Shown piece by piece: positions 51,642 through 60,782 of a DNA stretch of 64,000 bases. This stretch comes from Fibrisoma montanum (GTDB lineage: Bacteria; Bacteroidota; Bacteroidia; Cytophagales; Spirosomataceae), in the NCBI RefSeq assembly GCF_003583365.1, contig NZ_QXED01000012.1:62001-126000 (forward strand). Direction: 5' to 3'. Positions within the stretch are counted from its first letter, which is position 1; every line of letters starts with the position of its first letter. The notes under the pieces are model-generated. The model saw nothing but the letters and a program-made list of their open reading frames with translations, ran no database searches and was not told the DNA's origin. A program made the translations under genes and the position numbers.

Positions 51642-52827
51642 ATTTCTGAATCTGTTCCCAGATTAAGTCGGCAATGACCTGCATGCCCGCGTCGTTGGGG
51701 TGAGCCGCTACGCCGGGGTCAGCGTACTGAGCGGCAAAATACTGGCCTTTCCCCTCGATCACGCTGACTTCGGCCAGAGCGTAGCCTTTCCGGGCCACTA
51801 CGTTGCGAATGGACTGGTTGGTGCGCGGCCGATTCCAGACGCTGGTTGTGCAAACGACTTTTGCCGGGCCGGAGAACTGCACCAGCCGGTTAAGCAGCCG
51901 CTCAAACGCCTGCTCGAAGTTGGTCCCACTAACGTCGCCTTCGTTGACGTTCTCACCAATCCGGACAACGATCAGGTCGGGCTTAAACTCCTGCAACTGC
52001 GCATTAAATTCGTCGAGGTTGTACGAAACAAAATTACGCTCGAACCCACCGCCCGATTGCAGTCTGAATGTGGCCTGCGGGAAGATGGTGGTCAATTGCT
52101 TATCGAGCAGGTGAACAAAGTCTTTGTCGCGGGCAGAAGCCGCCATACCGTTGAAATTAAACCAGCCCAGGTTGGGCGCCGGGGCGTGGTTCATAATGCT
52201 GTTGCCGACTACGAACATACGCTGGAAGTAAGGCGAAAACGTAGCCTGTGTCGTCTGTGATACCAGGTCATTGATTCGGGTGCGGGCCAGAACGGGTGTT
52301 TTGGTGATAGCCGCCATCTGGTTCCCTTCCGTCCAGGTCTTGCCATTATCATACGAGTATTCCAGCACCGCCCCTATCGGCATTGATGACGCCGACAAGC
52401 GAACGCTGGTACCGTAGGCAATCTTGCCCCCCTGCGGCTCGAAACTGGGTTTGGGAAGGCCCTGCGGAGGGAGTTTGGGTGGTTGAAGCCGCTGAATGGC
52501 AATGGAAAGGCAATTGGGTTCGCACGCAGACTTAACCGGCTGTTTTGTGTCCTGTACGCGCCCGATGGTTTCGAGTTGAGCGCAACCAGATTGCCAGAAA
52601 CACAGCACAAGCAGAGAGGTAAAAAAATAGCGAACACCTATTCGGCCGGCCGTATGACGATACAAAAGCTTATCCAAAGCGAAAGCAACTAAGGTCCAGC
52701 CGAGCACATCGCCAAAAGTGTGCCAATTTTTTACATCAACAGGCAGTGGTATAAAGCCATCCATAAGCTGGCTGCATAGCACGGTGTTCATCGGTAGCGC
52801 GTTATAGAACAGTAGGTTTACGAGCAT
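51640..52827 (-). CDS. SGNH/GDSL hydrolase-like lipoprotein
   Basis: A 395-residue protein. SGNH blocks are degenerate but present: FVVGNSIM (Ser210, where GDS is usual), VVRIGENVNEGD (block III) and GVAAHPNDAG (catalytic His). A chitobiase-type C-terminal beta domain (VRLSASSMPIGAVLEYSYDNGKTW) precedes the catalytic part. RYFFTSLLVLCFWQSGC (66-82) looks like a lipoprotein signal, so translation may really start later than the ATG at 52827, or the first 65 residues form an extra membrane segment. A role in carbohydrate O-acyl chemistry fits the adjacent, divergent O-acetylation cassette, but is inference. Confidence 0.75.
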   Translation of the reverse strand: MLVNLLFYNALPMNTVLCSQLMDGFIPLPVDVKNWHTFGDVLGWTLVAFALDKLLYRHTAGRIGVRYFFTSLLVLCFWQSGCAQLETIGRVQDTKQPVKSACEPNCLSIAIQRLQPPKLPPQGLPKPSFEPQGGKIAYGTSVRLSASSMPIGAVLEYSYDNGKTWTEGNQMAAITKTPVLARTRINDLVSQTTQATFSPYFQRMFVVGNSIMNHAPAPNLGWFNFNGMAASARDKDFVHLLDKQLTTIFPQATFRLQSGGGFERNFVSYNLDEFNAQLQEFKPDLIVVRIGENVNEGDVSGTNFEQAFERLLNRLVQFSGPAKVVCTTSVWNRPRTNQSIRNVVARKGYALAEVSVIEGKGQYFAAQYADPGVAAHPNDAGMQVIADLIWEQIQK

Positions 52828-52865
52828 ATAATCGGAACAAGTCGAAAGTTGTTGGCGAGGATGCT

Positions 52866-52873
52866 TAATTTTG
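52866..52873 (+). promoter_or_regulatory. -7 box upstream of the O-acetylation cassette
   Basis: TAATTTTG is a perfect TAnnTTTG box. The nearest upstream TTG gives a 14-base spacer, shorter than usual. It implies a leader of about 105 bases before the first algJ-like gene. Confidence 0.45.
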
Positions 52874-52986
52874 CTGGAGTCTACCCATACGGCTATGGCT
52901 GCGAACGCTGTTAATAAGATCAGTATAGCAGCCGGCGCGGGACAGTTACGTTGCCCGGGCTAACACTGTATGATCAGCACTACTGT

Positions 52987-54111
52987 ATGAAAAGAGTTCG
53001 CTTTTACTCATTAGCGATTGGTTTTGCCCTGATGCTGATACTACCGACACTGGACAACGTGTTTCATCTGTCGGACCGCTTCGCCGGAAATGAAAACCGC
53101 CGGTTGAGTGAAAAACCAACGTTTCGCTTTCCGCACGTCGGTACGTACGTCAGTCAGTTCGATCGGTATTTCAAAGAAAACTTCGGATGGCGAAATTTCC
53201 TGTTTTTTATTTATAGTCGCTGGAAATATTATGGGTTAGGTACGTCGCCCCTGCCCGAAAAGGTTGTAGTCGGCCGCAATGGCTGGTTTTACCTGGGTAA
53301 TAGCTACAACAACGTAGTGCAGCAGCACCAGGGGCTGATGCCGCTCTCCGTCGATTCGGCCCGGATCATCACCCGGCGGCTCGTAGAACACCAGCAGCAA
53401 TTGGCCCGGCAGGGTATAAAGCTGTATATTTTCATTGCTCCCGATTCGCACACCATCTACCCGGAATATCTGCCGGACCACCTGCGGCTATCAGACCGCC
53501 CCTCGCGGCTGGATGTGTTCAGGCAATACGTAACGCAGCACTCATCGCTGCCGCTGGTGGATGTGCGCGATACGTTGAAAAACAGTCGGCAGCAGTACGA
53601 AGTATATTACCGGACCGACACCCACTGGAATGACTACGGCACCCTGGTAGGTTGTGCGGCTTTGATCGAGCGGATTCGGCAGGATATACCAACGATCCCC
53701 CCAGTGCGTAAAGCTGACTTCCGCATTACGTCAATGAGTGGGGGCGGGGGCGATCTGGTGCAGATGCTGACGCTGGAAAAAGAGGTAAAAGACCGCGTTT
53801 TCTACGACATTAAGCCCGCTCCATTTCTAACCGCCCGGCAAACGTCTACCGTACCCGATACCGTGACAGGTCCGGCCCGTTCCGGATTCCCGTCACTGCG
53901 GTTCGTGGGGCCGGAACCCCAGCGACCCCGGCTGCTGCTGATCGGCGATTCCTTCAGCCACAGCATGACCCAGTTCATGCCCGGCTACTTTGGCGAATCG
54001 TACTTCGTCCGCACCAGTCGGCTCGATCCGGCTTTGATCGAGGCCGAGAAACCAGACGTAGTCGTGATCGAAATCGTGGAGCGAAACCTCGACTGGCTGG
54101 CCCGTTTTTGA
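52987..54111 (+). CDS. AlgJ/AlgX-like SGNH O-acetyltransferase (first copy)
   Basis: 374 residues with an N-terminal membrane anchor (5-22) and a periplasmic SGNH domain. The catalytic Asp and His are in TDTHWND (Asp211, His213) and the Ser in LLIGDSFSHS (Ser322), the arrangement of alginate acetylation proteins AlgJ and AlgX. These enzymes move acetyl groups delivered by an MBOAT partner onto exported polysaccharide. An MBOAT gene follows after 174 bases and a second copy lies beyond it (about half the residues look identical by eye). The ATG at 52987 is preferred over 52951. No glycosyltransferase is in the window, so the acetylated polymer is unknown. Confidence 0.88.
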   Translation: MKRVRFYSLAIGFALMLILPTLDNVFHLSDRFAGNENRRLSEKPTFRFPHVGTYVSQFDRYFKENFGWRNFLFFIYSRWKYYGLGTSPLPEKVVVGRNGWFYLGNSYNNVVQQHQGLMPLSVDSARIITRRLVEHQQQLARQGIKLYIFIAPDSHTIYPEYLPDHLRLSDRPSRLDVFRQYVTQHSSLPLVDVRDTLKNSRQQYEVYYRTDTHWNDYGTLVGCAALIERIRQDIPTIPPVRKADFRITSMSGGGGDLVQMLTLEKEVKDRVFYDIKPAPFLTARQTSTVPDTVTGPARSGFPSLRFVGPEPQRPRLLLIGDSFSHSMTQFMPGYFGESYFVRTSRLDPALIEAEKPDVVVIEIVERNLDWLARF

Positions 54112-54285
54112 CCGGATAACCCAGCATCAGAGACGTACTTGATTGACCGTCGGTATTAATTTATGATTAAAATAATGAGAAGTTGTAATAAGACACGAAT
54201 TATGAAACTACTGCCCCATTTTTGTATAGAAGTAGAATAAACGTACTTTACAAAAAATCAGTTGTAAGCCTTTTTGCTATAAACC

Positions 54286-55728
54286 ATGCTGTTCAGTTCA
54301 GCGACATTCCTCTTTTTTTTCCTGCCGCTCTTTTTGCTGCTTTACTACCCATTGCCGCACCGCTGGCGAAATGCGTTTTTGTTCGGCGCGAGCCTGCTTT
54401 TCTACGCCTGGGGTGAAGGGCCGGTTGTGCTGATTTTGTTACTGTCGGCTTTTATCAATTTTGCAGCGGGCTGGCTGATTGAGCGCGGTCGCCGGAAGGC
54501 GGGGCTCTGGTTGTCTTTGGTGGGCAGTTTGTCGCTGCTGTTTTATTATAAATACACCAACTTCCTGGCCGATACGGTGCGGGGGACGATCCAGGTGCTG
54601 GGCCTGTCGGGGGCGGATAGTATGCAGTTGGCGCAGATAGCTTTGCCCATCGGGATCAGCTTCTACACCTTCCAGGGCATCTCGTATACCCTCGACGTGT
54701 ACTGGGGCCGTATCCGGGCTAATAAAAGTTTTCTGGACTTTGGTACCTACGTTGCCATGTTTCCCCACCAGATTGCTGGTCCCATCGTTCGCTACGCTGA
54801 TATTGCTCCCGAACTGGCCGAACGCCACGTAACCATCGAAAAGTTTGGCGTCGGGGCCGAGCGGTTCATTATTGGTCTGGCCAAAAAAATTCTGCTCGCC
54901 AATACGTTCGCCAGTGTTGCCGACACCATTTTCAACGCGCCGGTTAACAGCTATCCGGCCGCAACGGCCTGGCTGGGTATCGCTGCGTATACCCTCCAGA
55001 TCTACTTCGACTTTTCGGGGTATTCTGATATGGCCATCGGGCTCGGCAAGATGGTTGGGTTCGATTTTAAAGAAAACTTTAACTACCCCTACATTGCCCG
55101 ATCCATTCAGGATTTCTGGCGTCGCTGGCACATCTCGCTGTCGAGCTGGTTTCGCGATTATCTGTACATTCCGTTAGGGGGCAACCGGGCCAGTAAGCTC
55201 CGGACGTACCGCAACCTGTTGATTGTGTTTTTCGTGACCGGTCTGTGGCACGGGGCCAGCTGGAACTTTATCATCTGGGGCCTTTACCACGGTGCGTTTC
55301 TGCTTATCGAACGCGCCGGCCTGGGCAAGCGGCTGGAGCGAGTCTGGCCTCCTGTTGCCCACGCTTACACGCTCCTGGTTGTGATGATCGGGTGGGTGTT
55401 CTTCCGGGCGGCCGATCTGACCTCGGCCATAACGTACCTGCAAACGATGTTTGGCCTGACGGCGGCCCCGTCGGTTATGGCTTACCCGTTGTCTTATTTT
55501 CTGAACGCCGAAGTAATTGCTACACTGGTGCTGGGTGTAGTGCTGGCTACACCCGTGTATCACCGTTTCCAGCAAGGCTGGCAGCGGCTGCAGGCACGGC
55601 TGGTGGTGTCGGCTGCTCGCTATACCCTGGATCTGATTTATGTTATGAGCCTGTTCGGGCTGTTTATCATGGCCGTTATGTATCTGGCCGCTGATACCTA
55701 CAACCCATTCATTTACTTCCGCTTTTAA
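54286..55728 (+). CDS. MBOAT family acyltransferase, AlgI-like
   Basis: A 480-residue multi-spanning inner-membrane enzyme that passes acetyl groups, probably from acetyl-CoA, across the membrane. The N-terminal LFSSATFLFFFLPLFLLLYY and LPIGISFYTFQGISYTLDVYWG blocks and the YFDFSGYSDMAIGLG motif are typical of AlgI/DltB. The catalytic His322 is in TGLWHGASWNF. It is flanked by two AlgJ/AlgX-like transferases. The second starts 12 bases downstream, so they are cotranscribed, while the 174-base gap upstream may hold its own promoter, although I found no clear one. Confidence 0.95.
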   Translation: MLFSSATFLFFFLPLFLLLYYPLPHRWRNAFLFGASLLFYAWGEGPVVLILLLSAFINFAAGWLIERGRRKAGLWLSLVGSLSLLFYYKYTNFLADTVRGTIQVLGLSGADSMQLAQIALPIGISFYTFQGISYTLDVYWGRIRANKSFLDFGTYVAMFPHQIAGPIVRYADIAPELAERHVTIEKFGVGAERFIIGLAKKILLANTFASVADTIFNAPVNSYPAATAWLGIAAYTLQIYFDFSGYSDMAIGLGKMVGFDFKENFNYPYIARSIQDFWRRWHISLSSWFRDYLYIPLGGNRASKLRTYRNLLIVFFVTGLWHGASWNFIIWGLYHGAFLLIERAGLGKRLERVWPPVAHAYTLLVVMIGWVFFRAADLTSAITYLQTMFGLTAAPSVMAYPLSYFLNAEVIATLVLGVVLATPVYHRFQQGWQRLQARLVVSAARYTLDLIYVMSLFGLFIMAVMYLAADTYNPFIYFRF

Positions 55729-55740
55729 CCGCTATGTCAC

Positions 55741-56922
55741 ATGGCTTCTGCACCGATTCAGTATGAAAAACAGGCACCGGGCTCGTTGAGGGCTGAGCAG
55801 AAAAGGAGTAGAAAGTCAATACGTCCCTGGCTGCTGGCGGTTGGATTTGGTATGCTGCTGGCCCTGCCGACCGCCGAGCGCTGGCTTGGCTTAACGGATA
55901 CATTTCAAAGTACGGAGAATCGTCGGCTTACGCCATTTCCTACGTTTCACTATCCGCATGTTCTCACCTTTGTTCATGAACTGGATCAGTACTGCAAAGA
56001 AAGTTTCGGCTTTCGGAATGCGTTGTTCTACGAGTACAGCACCTGGAAGTATGACATGCTGCATACATCGCCCCTGCCCGAGAAAGTAGTGATTGGTAAA
56101 CAAGGCTGGTTGTTTGTAGGAAATAGCTATAACCGCGTGATTGATCAGCACCGCGGGTTTGTACAACTGCCGGACGAAGCGCTGCAACAGATCGAACAGA
56201 AACTGCTGGCGCGGCACCAGGAATTGAAGCGGGTGGGCATCCGCTTTTACGTACTGATTGCGCCGGATTCGCACACCATCTACCCCGAATTCCTGCCCGA
56301 TGCGTATCGGACAGACGTACGCCAGCCGTCGTCGCTCGACCGGCTGACAGCCCGTATTCAGCAACACGGAACGCTTCCGCTGATCGATCTGCGCGACACC
56401 TTGATGCGGGCTAAACACCGATATCAGGTTTATTATCAAACCGATACACACTGGAATGAGCCCGGCGCACTGATTGGCTGCGTGAGCCTGGTGGATCGTA
56501 TCCGACATGACGTACAGTCGATACCACCGCCTTCATCTGCAATGTACCAAATCCGCCGTCAGCCGGGGGGATACGGTGATCTGGCCTTGATGCTTGCTTT
56601 ACAAAGCCGCCTGCACGATACGTTTAAATATACGGTTGGGATAGCGCCTGAGCGAAAAGCTCACCAATTAGCCGAATTCGACATGCCGGGACATTATCTG
56701 CCAGCCGCTAAGTATGCCGGACCCAACAGGCAGGCGCCACGGCTGTTGCTGTTCGGTGACTCATTCAGCCACAACCTGATCAAGTTTTTGCCCGGCTATT
56801 TCAGCCACACGTACCACATCTACCAGACTACGTTTAATCCCAAACTCGTCCAGGCCGAAAAACCGGACGTTGTCGTTCTCGAAATTGTGGAACGGGATCT
56901 CGACAAGCTGGCTTTGTTCTGA
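55741..56922 (+). CDS. AlgJ/AlgX-like SGNH O-acetyltransferase (second copy)
   Basis: A 393-residue paralogue of the gene before the MBOAT, longer at the N-terminus by a basic cytoplasmic tail (KQAPGSLRAEQKRSRKS) ahead of its single membrane anchor (30-45). The catalytic residues are kept: Asp235 and His237 in TDTHWNE and Ser341 in LLFGDSFSHN. The shared APDSHTIYPE, TSPLPEKVV and AEKPDVVVxEIVER blocks show a tandem duplication around the MBOAT gene. The copies may acetylate different positions, or one may be a structural AlgX-like subunit. Its stop abuts the convergent GMC gene's stop with no gap. Confidence 0.9.
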   Translation: MASAPIQYEKQAPGSLRAEQKRSRKSIRPWLLAVGFGMLLALPTAERWLGLTDTFQSTENRRLTPFPTFHYPHVLTFVHELDQYCKESFGFRNALFYEYSTWKYDMLHTSPLPEKVVIGKQGWLFVGNSYNRVIDQHRGFVQLPDEALQQIEQKLLARHQELKRVGIRFYVLIAPDSHTIYPEFLPDAYRTDVRQPSSLDRLTARIQQHGTLPLIDLRDTLMRAKHRYQVYYQTDTHWNEPGALIGCVSLVDRIRHDVQSIPPPSSAMYQIRRQPGGYGDLALMLALQSRLHDTFKYTVGIAPERKAHQLAEFDMPGHYLPAAKYAGPNRQAPRLLLFGDSFSHNLIKFLPGYFSHTYHIYQTTFNPKLVQAEKPDVVVLEIVERDLDKLALF

Positions 56923-58590
56923 TCAATCAGCCCGCATCACCGACGTCGCTGGTGACGAAGCCGGCCGAAGTCCGAGAATGAGATCAGCCGCTTTTTCGCC
57001 GATCATAATTACCGGAGCGTTGGTATTGCCCGATACGATCGTGGGCATAATGGAGGCATCGGCCACACGAAGGCCTTCAACGCCCCGGACGCGCAAAGCC
57101 GGGTCAACCACCGCCATAGGATCAGAAGGACCATCCGGACCCATTTTGCAGGTCCCTACCGGATGATAGACGGCTTCCAGCTGCTTGCGGATGTGAACCA
57201 GTATGGCTTCGTCCGAACTTCGGTCAGATGGCGTTTGTAGTCGGCGGCAATAGGGACCAAAAGGGGCTGCCTGCATCACCTCTACCGCTTTTTTTACGCC
57301 TTCAACCAGTACTCGCTGGTCATCCTCATGCGACAGGTAGCGTGGATCAATAAGAGGAGCATCGAGCGGGTTGGCTGACCGGATGCTTACGTTACCCACG
57401 CTCTTCGGCTTCAACAGCGTCGGCAGAATTGTGTACCCATCGGTGGTCGGATACGTAGCCATGTCGTACATATCGCCGGAGTAATCATCGCCGAGGTGTA
57501 CCGGCGCAAACTGGAACTGCATGTTTGGCCGATCGGCAGCCGAATCAAGGGTAAGAAACGCGTTCGCTTCCAGCGGCCCAATGGTCATAGGTCCTTTTCT
57601 GGAAAGCAGATACTGCATCAACGCCTTAAACTGGTTGAGCGGTTTCAGCACCGAATTGCTTGAAACGGGTTGCGTGCATAGACTGCTGACACCGGTAAAC
57701 AGATGATCCTGTAGATTCTGACCTACGCCCGGCAAATCCTGAATGACGTCAATGCCGTATCGTCGCAACGTATCGGCCGGTCCAATCCCCGAAAGCATCA
57801 GAATCTGCGGTGAGTTAAATGCGCCGGCCGATACAATCACTTCCCGCCGGGCTTCAGCCGTTTCGGTCGTGTTTTTACCAGTCAAAAAGTCAACCCCCGT
57901 TGCCCGGCCATTTCGGATAACAACCCGGTGGGTATGGGCGTGCGTAATAACGGTTAAATTTGGACGCTTTAATGCCGGTTTCAGAAAGGCCGTGGCTGCA
58001 CTGTGTCGCCGGGCGTTTTTAATCGTAAACTGAAAATATCCGGCTCCTTCCTGCTGCGCACCGTTGTAGTCGGGGTTGCGCCGAATACCCGATTGTTCGC
58101 AGGCATCAACAAACGCCGTGGCCAGAACCGTACGGTACTGCTGGGCAAACGTTACGTTCAGCGGGCCATGCTGACCATGGTACAACGAATCAAGCTGGGT
58201 GATTTGCTCGTTATGTTCCGAGCGGATGAAGTATGGCAAAACATCGTCATACCCCCAGCCCGTGTTGCCAAAGGATGCCCAGTCGTCGTAGTCGAGTCGG
58301 TTGCCCCGGACGTAGGCCATGGCATTGGTCGAACTACAGCCGCCCAACGTTTTACCCCGGGGTTGGTACATTCTCCGACCATCAACGTCGGGCTGGGGTT
58401 CTGTCCAGTACCCCCAGTCGACTGCAGAACCGTGGAGTTTGGCGTAACCAGCCGGAATATGAATCTCCAGTTGTTTGTCCGGCCCGCCGGCTTCAAGAAC
58501 CAGCACCGAAATGGCCGGATCTGCGGAAAGTCGGTTTGCCAGCACACAGCCCGCCGAACCGGCTCCAATGATAATGTAGTCGAATTTCAT
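56923..58590 (-). CDS. GMC oxidoreductase, choline dehydrogenase-like
   Basis: A 555-residue FAD enzyme. The N-terminal YIIIGAGSAGCVLANRLS and VLVLEAGG make up the FAD site. GMC signature 1 is RGKTLGGCSSTNAMAYVRG, and the C-terminal domain carries HPVGTCKMG and TNAPVIMIGEKAADL. Overall it resembles BetA and alcohol dehydrogenase AlkJ. There is no betaine aldehyde dehydrogenase or choline transporter nearby, so a role in osmoprotectant synthesis is not supported by context, and an aliphatic or aromatic alcohol substrate is equally possible. It is unrelated in subfamily to the GMC gene at 15.1-16.7 kb. Confidence 0.9.
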   Translation of the reverse strand: MKFDYIIIGAGSAGCVLANRLSADPAISVLVLEAGGPDKQLEIHIPAGYAKLHGSAVDWGYWTEPQPDVDGRRMYQPRGKTLGGCSSTNAMAYVRGNRLDYDDWASFGNTGWGYDDVLPYFIRSEHNEQITQLDSLYHGQHGPLNVTFAQQYRTVLATAFVDACEQSGIRRNPDYNGAQQEGAGYFQFTIKNARRHSAATAFLKPALKRPNLTVITHAHTHRVVIRNGRATGVDFLTGKNTTETAEARREVIVSAGAFNSPQILMLSGIGPADTLRRYGIDVIQDLPGVGQNLQDHLFTGVSSLCTQPVSSNSVLKPLNQFKALMQYLLSRKGPMTIGPLEANAFLTLDSAADRPNMQFQFAPVHLGDDYSGDMYDMATYPTTDGYTILPTLLKPKSVGNVSIRSANPLDAPLIDPRYLSHEDDQRVLVEGVKKAVEVMQAAPFGPYCRRLQTPSDRSSDEAILVHIRKQLEAVYHPVGTCKMGPDGPSDPMAVVDPALRVRGVEGLRVADASIMPTIVSGNTNAPVIMIGEKAADLILGLRPASSPATSVMRAD

Positions 58591-58649
58591 AGCTGCAGGA
58601 GGAACGTACCGACTATGAAATTACAATTTTCCCTGAAAAAATTTGATTA

Positions 58650-58720
58650 AAAAAGCGGTTGGGCCAGCGAGTGGCGTCAGATTCTAACCCTGACACCATT
58701 CGCTGACCCAACCGCTTTTT
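58650..58720 (-). terminator. 31-bp hairpin terminator after the phosphatidylserine decarboxylase gene
   Basis: Arms 58650-58680 and 58690-58720 pair over 31 positions with three imperfections around a 9-base loop, starting with AAAAAGCGG and ending with CCGCTTTTT. In the minus-strand RNA two imperfections become G-U pairs, and the hairpin follows the decarboxylase stop (58727), so that strand is the likely functional one. Confidence 0.85.
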
Positions 58721-58726
58721 ATGTGA

Positions 58727-59392
58727 TTATGAAGGCAGTTCGGCCAGTACCGTTACCCCCCCCTTTGTACGATCACCGATTTTTACTTTTACTTCGGCGT
58801 CGAGAGGCAGGAATACATCGACGCGTGACCCAAATTTGATGAAACCCAACTCAGTGCCTTGTTCAACGGGCTGGTTCTCTTTAACGTACCAGACAATTCG
58901 CCGGGCAACAGCACCCGCAATCTGACGTAACAGCACCTCGACCCCGTTGGCGAGTTGGATAACGATCGTGGTACGTTCGTTTTCTGTACTGGACTTGGGA
59001 TGCCAGGCTACCAGGTATTTACCCGGATAGTATTTAAAATATCGAATAATACCAGTCACAGGATTCCGATTGACGTGTACGTTCAGGGGGGACATGAAGA
59101 TGGAAATCTGGCGACGTCGTTCCTTAAAATACTCGCTTTCCTCAGTCTCTTCAATGACTACGATGGTACCGTCGGCGGGGGCAATGACCTGGCTTTCGGC
59201 TACGGTCAACTGACGATTCGGTACCCGGAAAAACTGAACGACCAGCCCAAACAGAATCAAACTCGCCACCAGGAGTACGACAATGGCAGTTGGTTGGCTG
59301 GAAAACAGATAAAAATAAGCCAGAAGATTCAGGGCCAGTAGAACCAGCCCTGTCGTGAGCATAATCGTATACCCTTCGCGGTGTAAGCGCAT
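58727..59392 (-). CDS. psd: Phosphatidylserine decarboxylase family protein
   Basis: Makes phosphatidylethanolamine from phosphatidylserine; 221 residues, the short archaetidylserine-decarboxylase-like type found in Bacteroidota. Two N-terminal membrane helices (about 10-30 and 35-55) anchor it. SPLNVHVNRNPVTG (101-114) is conserved, and FGSR (187-190) contains the Gly188-Ser189 bond where self-cleavage would create the pyruvoyl group. No phosphatidylserine synthase is adjacent. Long inverted repeats lie on both sides of the gene. Confidence 0.93.
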   Translation of the reverse strand: MRLHREGYTIMLTTGLVLLALNLLAYFYLFSSQPTAIVVLLVASLILFGLVVQFFRVPNRQLTVAESQVIAPADGTIVVIEETEESEYFKERRRQISIFMSPLNVHVNRNPVTGIIRYFKYYPGKYLVAWHPKSSTENERTTIVIQLANGVEVLLRQIAGAVARRIVWYVKENQPVEQGTELGFIKFGSRVDVFLPLDAEVKVKIGDRTKGGVTVLAELPS

Positions 59393-59406
59393 GAATGTGC
59401 GTGTTC

Positions 59407-59490
59407 GGTTTTCGGTTTATGGCAGGCAACCTTCGATATCGGTCAACTACCGGACAAAGATAAGCAACCTCTTGCCGTAAACCGAAAACC
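59407..59490 (-). terminator. Inverted repeat after the glutamate dehydrogenase gene
   Basis: GGTTTTCGGTTTATGGCAGG (59407-59426) is almost the exact reverse complement of 59471-59490, with two differences, across a 44-base spacer. It lies between the glutamate dehydrogenase stop (59502) and the psd start (59392). The wide loop and lack of a U-tract leave terminator function uncertain. Confidence 0.6.
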
Positions 59491-59501
59491 TACTGCCGAT
59501 C

Positions 59502-60782
59502 TTAATAACCGCCACGGTACTTATACGTACTGGCGACCTTGTCGATGGCAACGATGTAAGCGGCCAGCCGCATCGGAACCTGAAAGCGCTGCGACGTTTC
59601 GAACACTCGGTCGAAGGCATCTTTCATAACCCGGTCGGCCCGGCGGTTGATCCGGTCAAGAGTCCACTTGTATCCAATGCGGTTCTGCACCCACTCGAAA
59701 TACGAAACGGTGACTCCACCCGCATTGGCCAGAATATCCGGTACGACCAGAATTCCTTTGCTGTTAATGATTTCGTCGGCGCTGGCTGACGTAGGGCCGT
59801 TGGCGCCTTCAACGATCATCTTGGCCTGAATCGACCCGGCGTTTTCGTCGGTGATAACGTCTTCCTTAGCCGCAGGCACCAGCACATCGACCGCCAGCGA
59901 AAGCAGTTCTTCGTTCGTAATCTTTTCGGCTCCGCTGAAGCCGTCCAGCGTGCCATTGTTGGCGTTACGATAGCTCATGGCTGCCGTGATGTCGATACCT
60001 TTCGGGTTGTAATAGCCGCCCGAAATATCGCTGATAGCCACCACGGTAACGCCCCGTTCGTGGAGGAGTTCGGCCGCAAAAGACCCAACGTTTCCAAAGC
60101 CCTGGATAGCCGCCGTTGCCCGGTAGGGATTCATACGGAGCTTGTCCATAGCTGATAGGGCAGCAACGGTAACCCCCCGACCGGTAGCCTCCGTTCGGCC
60201 GAGTGATCCACCCAGCACCAGCGGTTTCCCCGTCACGACGTTGTTGATCGTCATGCCCTTCGATTTCGAATATTCATCGACGATCCAGGCCATTTCGCGG
60301 GGGCCCGTACCCATGTCCGGGGCCGGAATGTCGCGGTCGGGACCAATAACGTCGAGCATCGCTACCGTGTATTGCCGAATCAGCCGTTCGATTTCGCCAG
60401 CCGACATCTCCCGCGGATTGCAGGCGATACCGCCTTTGGCACCACCGTACGGAATATCAACAACGGCGCATTTCCAGGTCATCCAGGCCGCCAGAGCCCG
60501 TACCTCGTCGAGGTTTACGCCCGGATCAAGCCGAATGCCGCCTTTGGCGGGGCCAAGAATGTTCGAGTGTATGACGCGATACCCTTCAAATACCCGAATG
60601 GCACCGTTATCCATCGTAACGGGCAACCCCACAATAACCTGACGGGCTGGTACTTTGAGAATATCATACATTTCATCGGAGATGCCCAGCATCCGGGCTG
60701 CCGCGTCAAAGCGCGACATCATCGACTCAAGTGGATTTTCCTTATCTTTTATAGGAGCCGGTTCAATATAAGCCATGGCCAT
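59502..60782 (-). CDS. Glutamate dehydrogenase (Glu/Leu/Phe/Val dehydrogenase family)
   Basis: A 426-residue oxidoreductase interconverting glutamate and 2-oxoglutarate plus ammonium. The catalytic region has GPAKGGIR (Lys80), MTWKCAVVDIPYGGAKGGI (Lys104, Lys116) and the Asp in DIPAPDMGTGPREMAW. The Rossmann motif GFGNVGSFAAELL follows. The length (about 420) and motif set match the small hexameric type, often NAD-linked; cofactor specificity cannot be settled by eye. Two in-frame ATGs, 60782 and 60776, are possible starts. TATGTTTG (60835-60828), a perfect -7 box, lies 46 bases upstream. Confidence 0.94.
   Translation of the reverse strand: MAMAYIEPAPIKDKENPLESMMSRFDAAARMLGISDEMYDILKVPARQVIVGLPVTMDNGAIRVFEGYRVIHSNILGPAKGGIRLDPGVNLDEVRALAAWMTWKCAVVDIPYGGAKGGIACNPREMSAGEIERLIRQYTVAMLDVIGPDRDIPAPDMGTGPREMAWIVDEYSKSKGMTINNVVTGKPLVLGGSLGRTEATGRGVTVAALSAMDKLRMNPYRATAAIQGFGNVGSFAAELLHERGVTVVAISDISGGYYNPKGIDITAAMSYRNANNGTLDGFSGAEKITNEELLSLAVDVLVPAAKEDVITDENAGSIQAKMIVEGANGPTSASADEIINSKGILVVPDILANAGGVTVSYFEWVQNRIGYKWTLDRINRRADRVMKDAFDRVFETSQRFQVPMRLAAYIVAIDKVASTYKYRGGY

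Noticed and set aside
56923-58590. Glycine betaine synthesis locus based on the choline dehydrogenase-like gene
   Set aside because: No betaine aldehyde dehydrogenase, regulator or choline transporter is adjacent, and GMC enzymes of this subgroup have many alcohol substrates.
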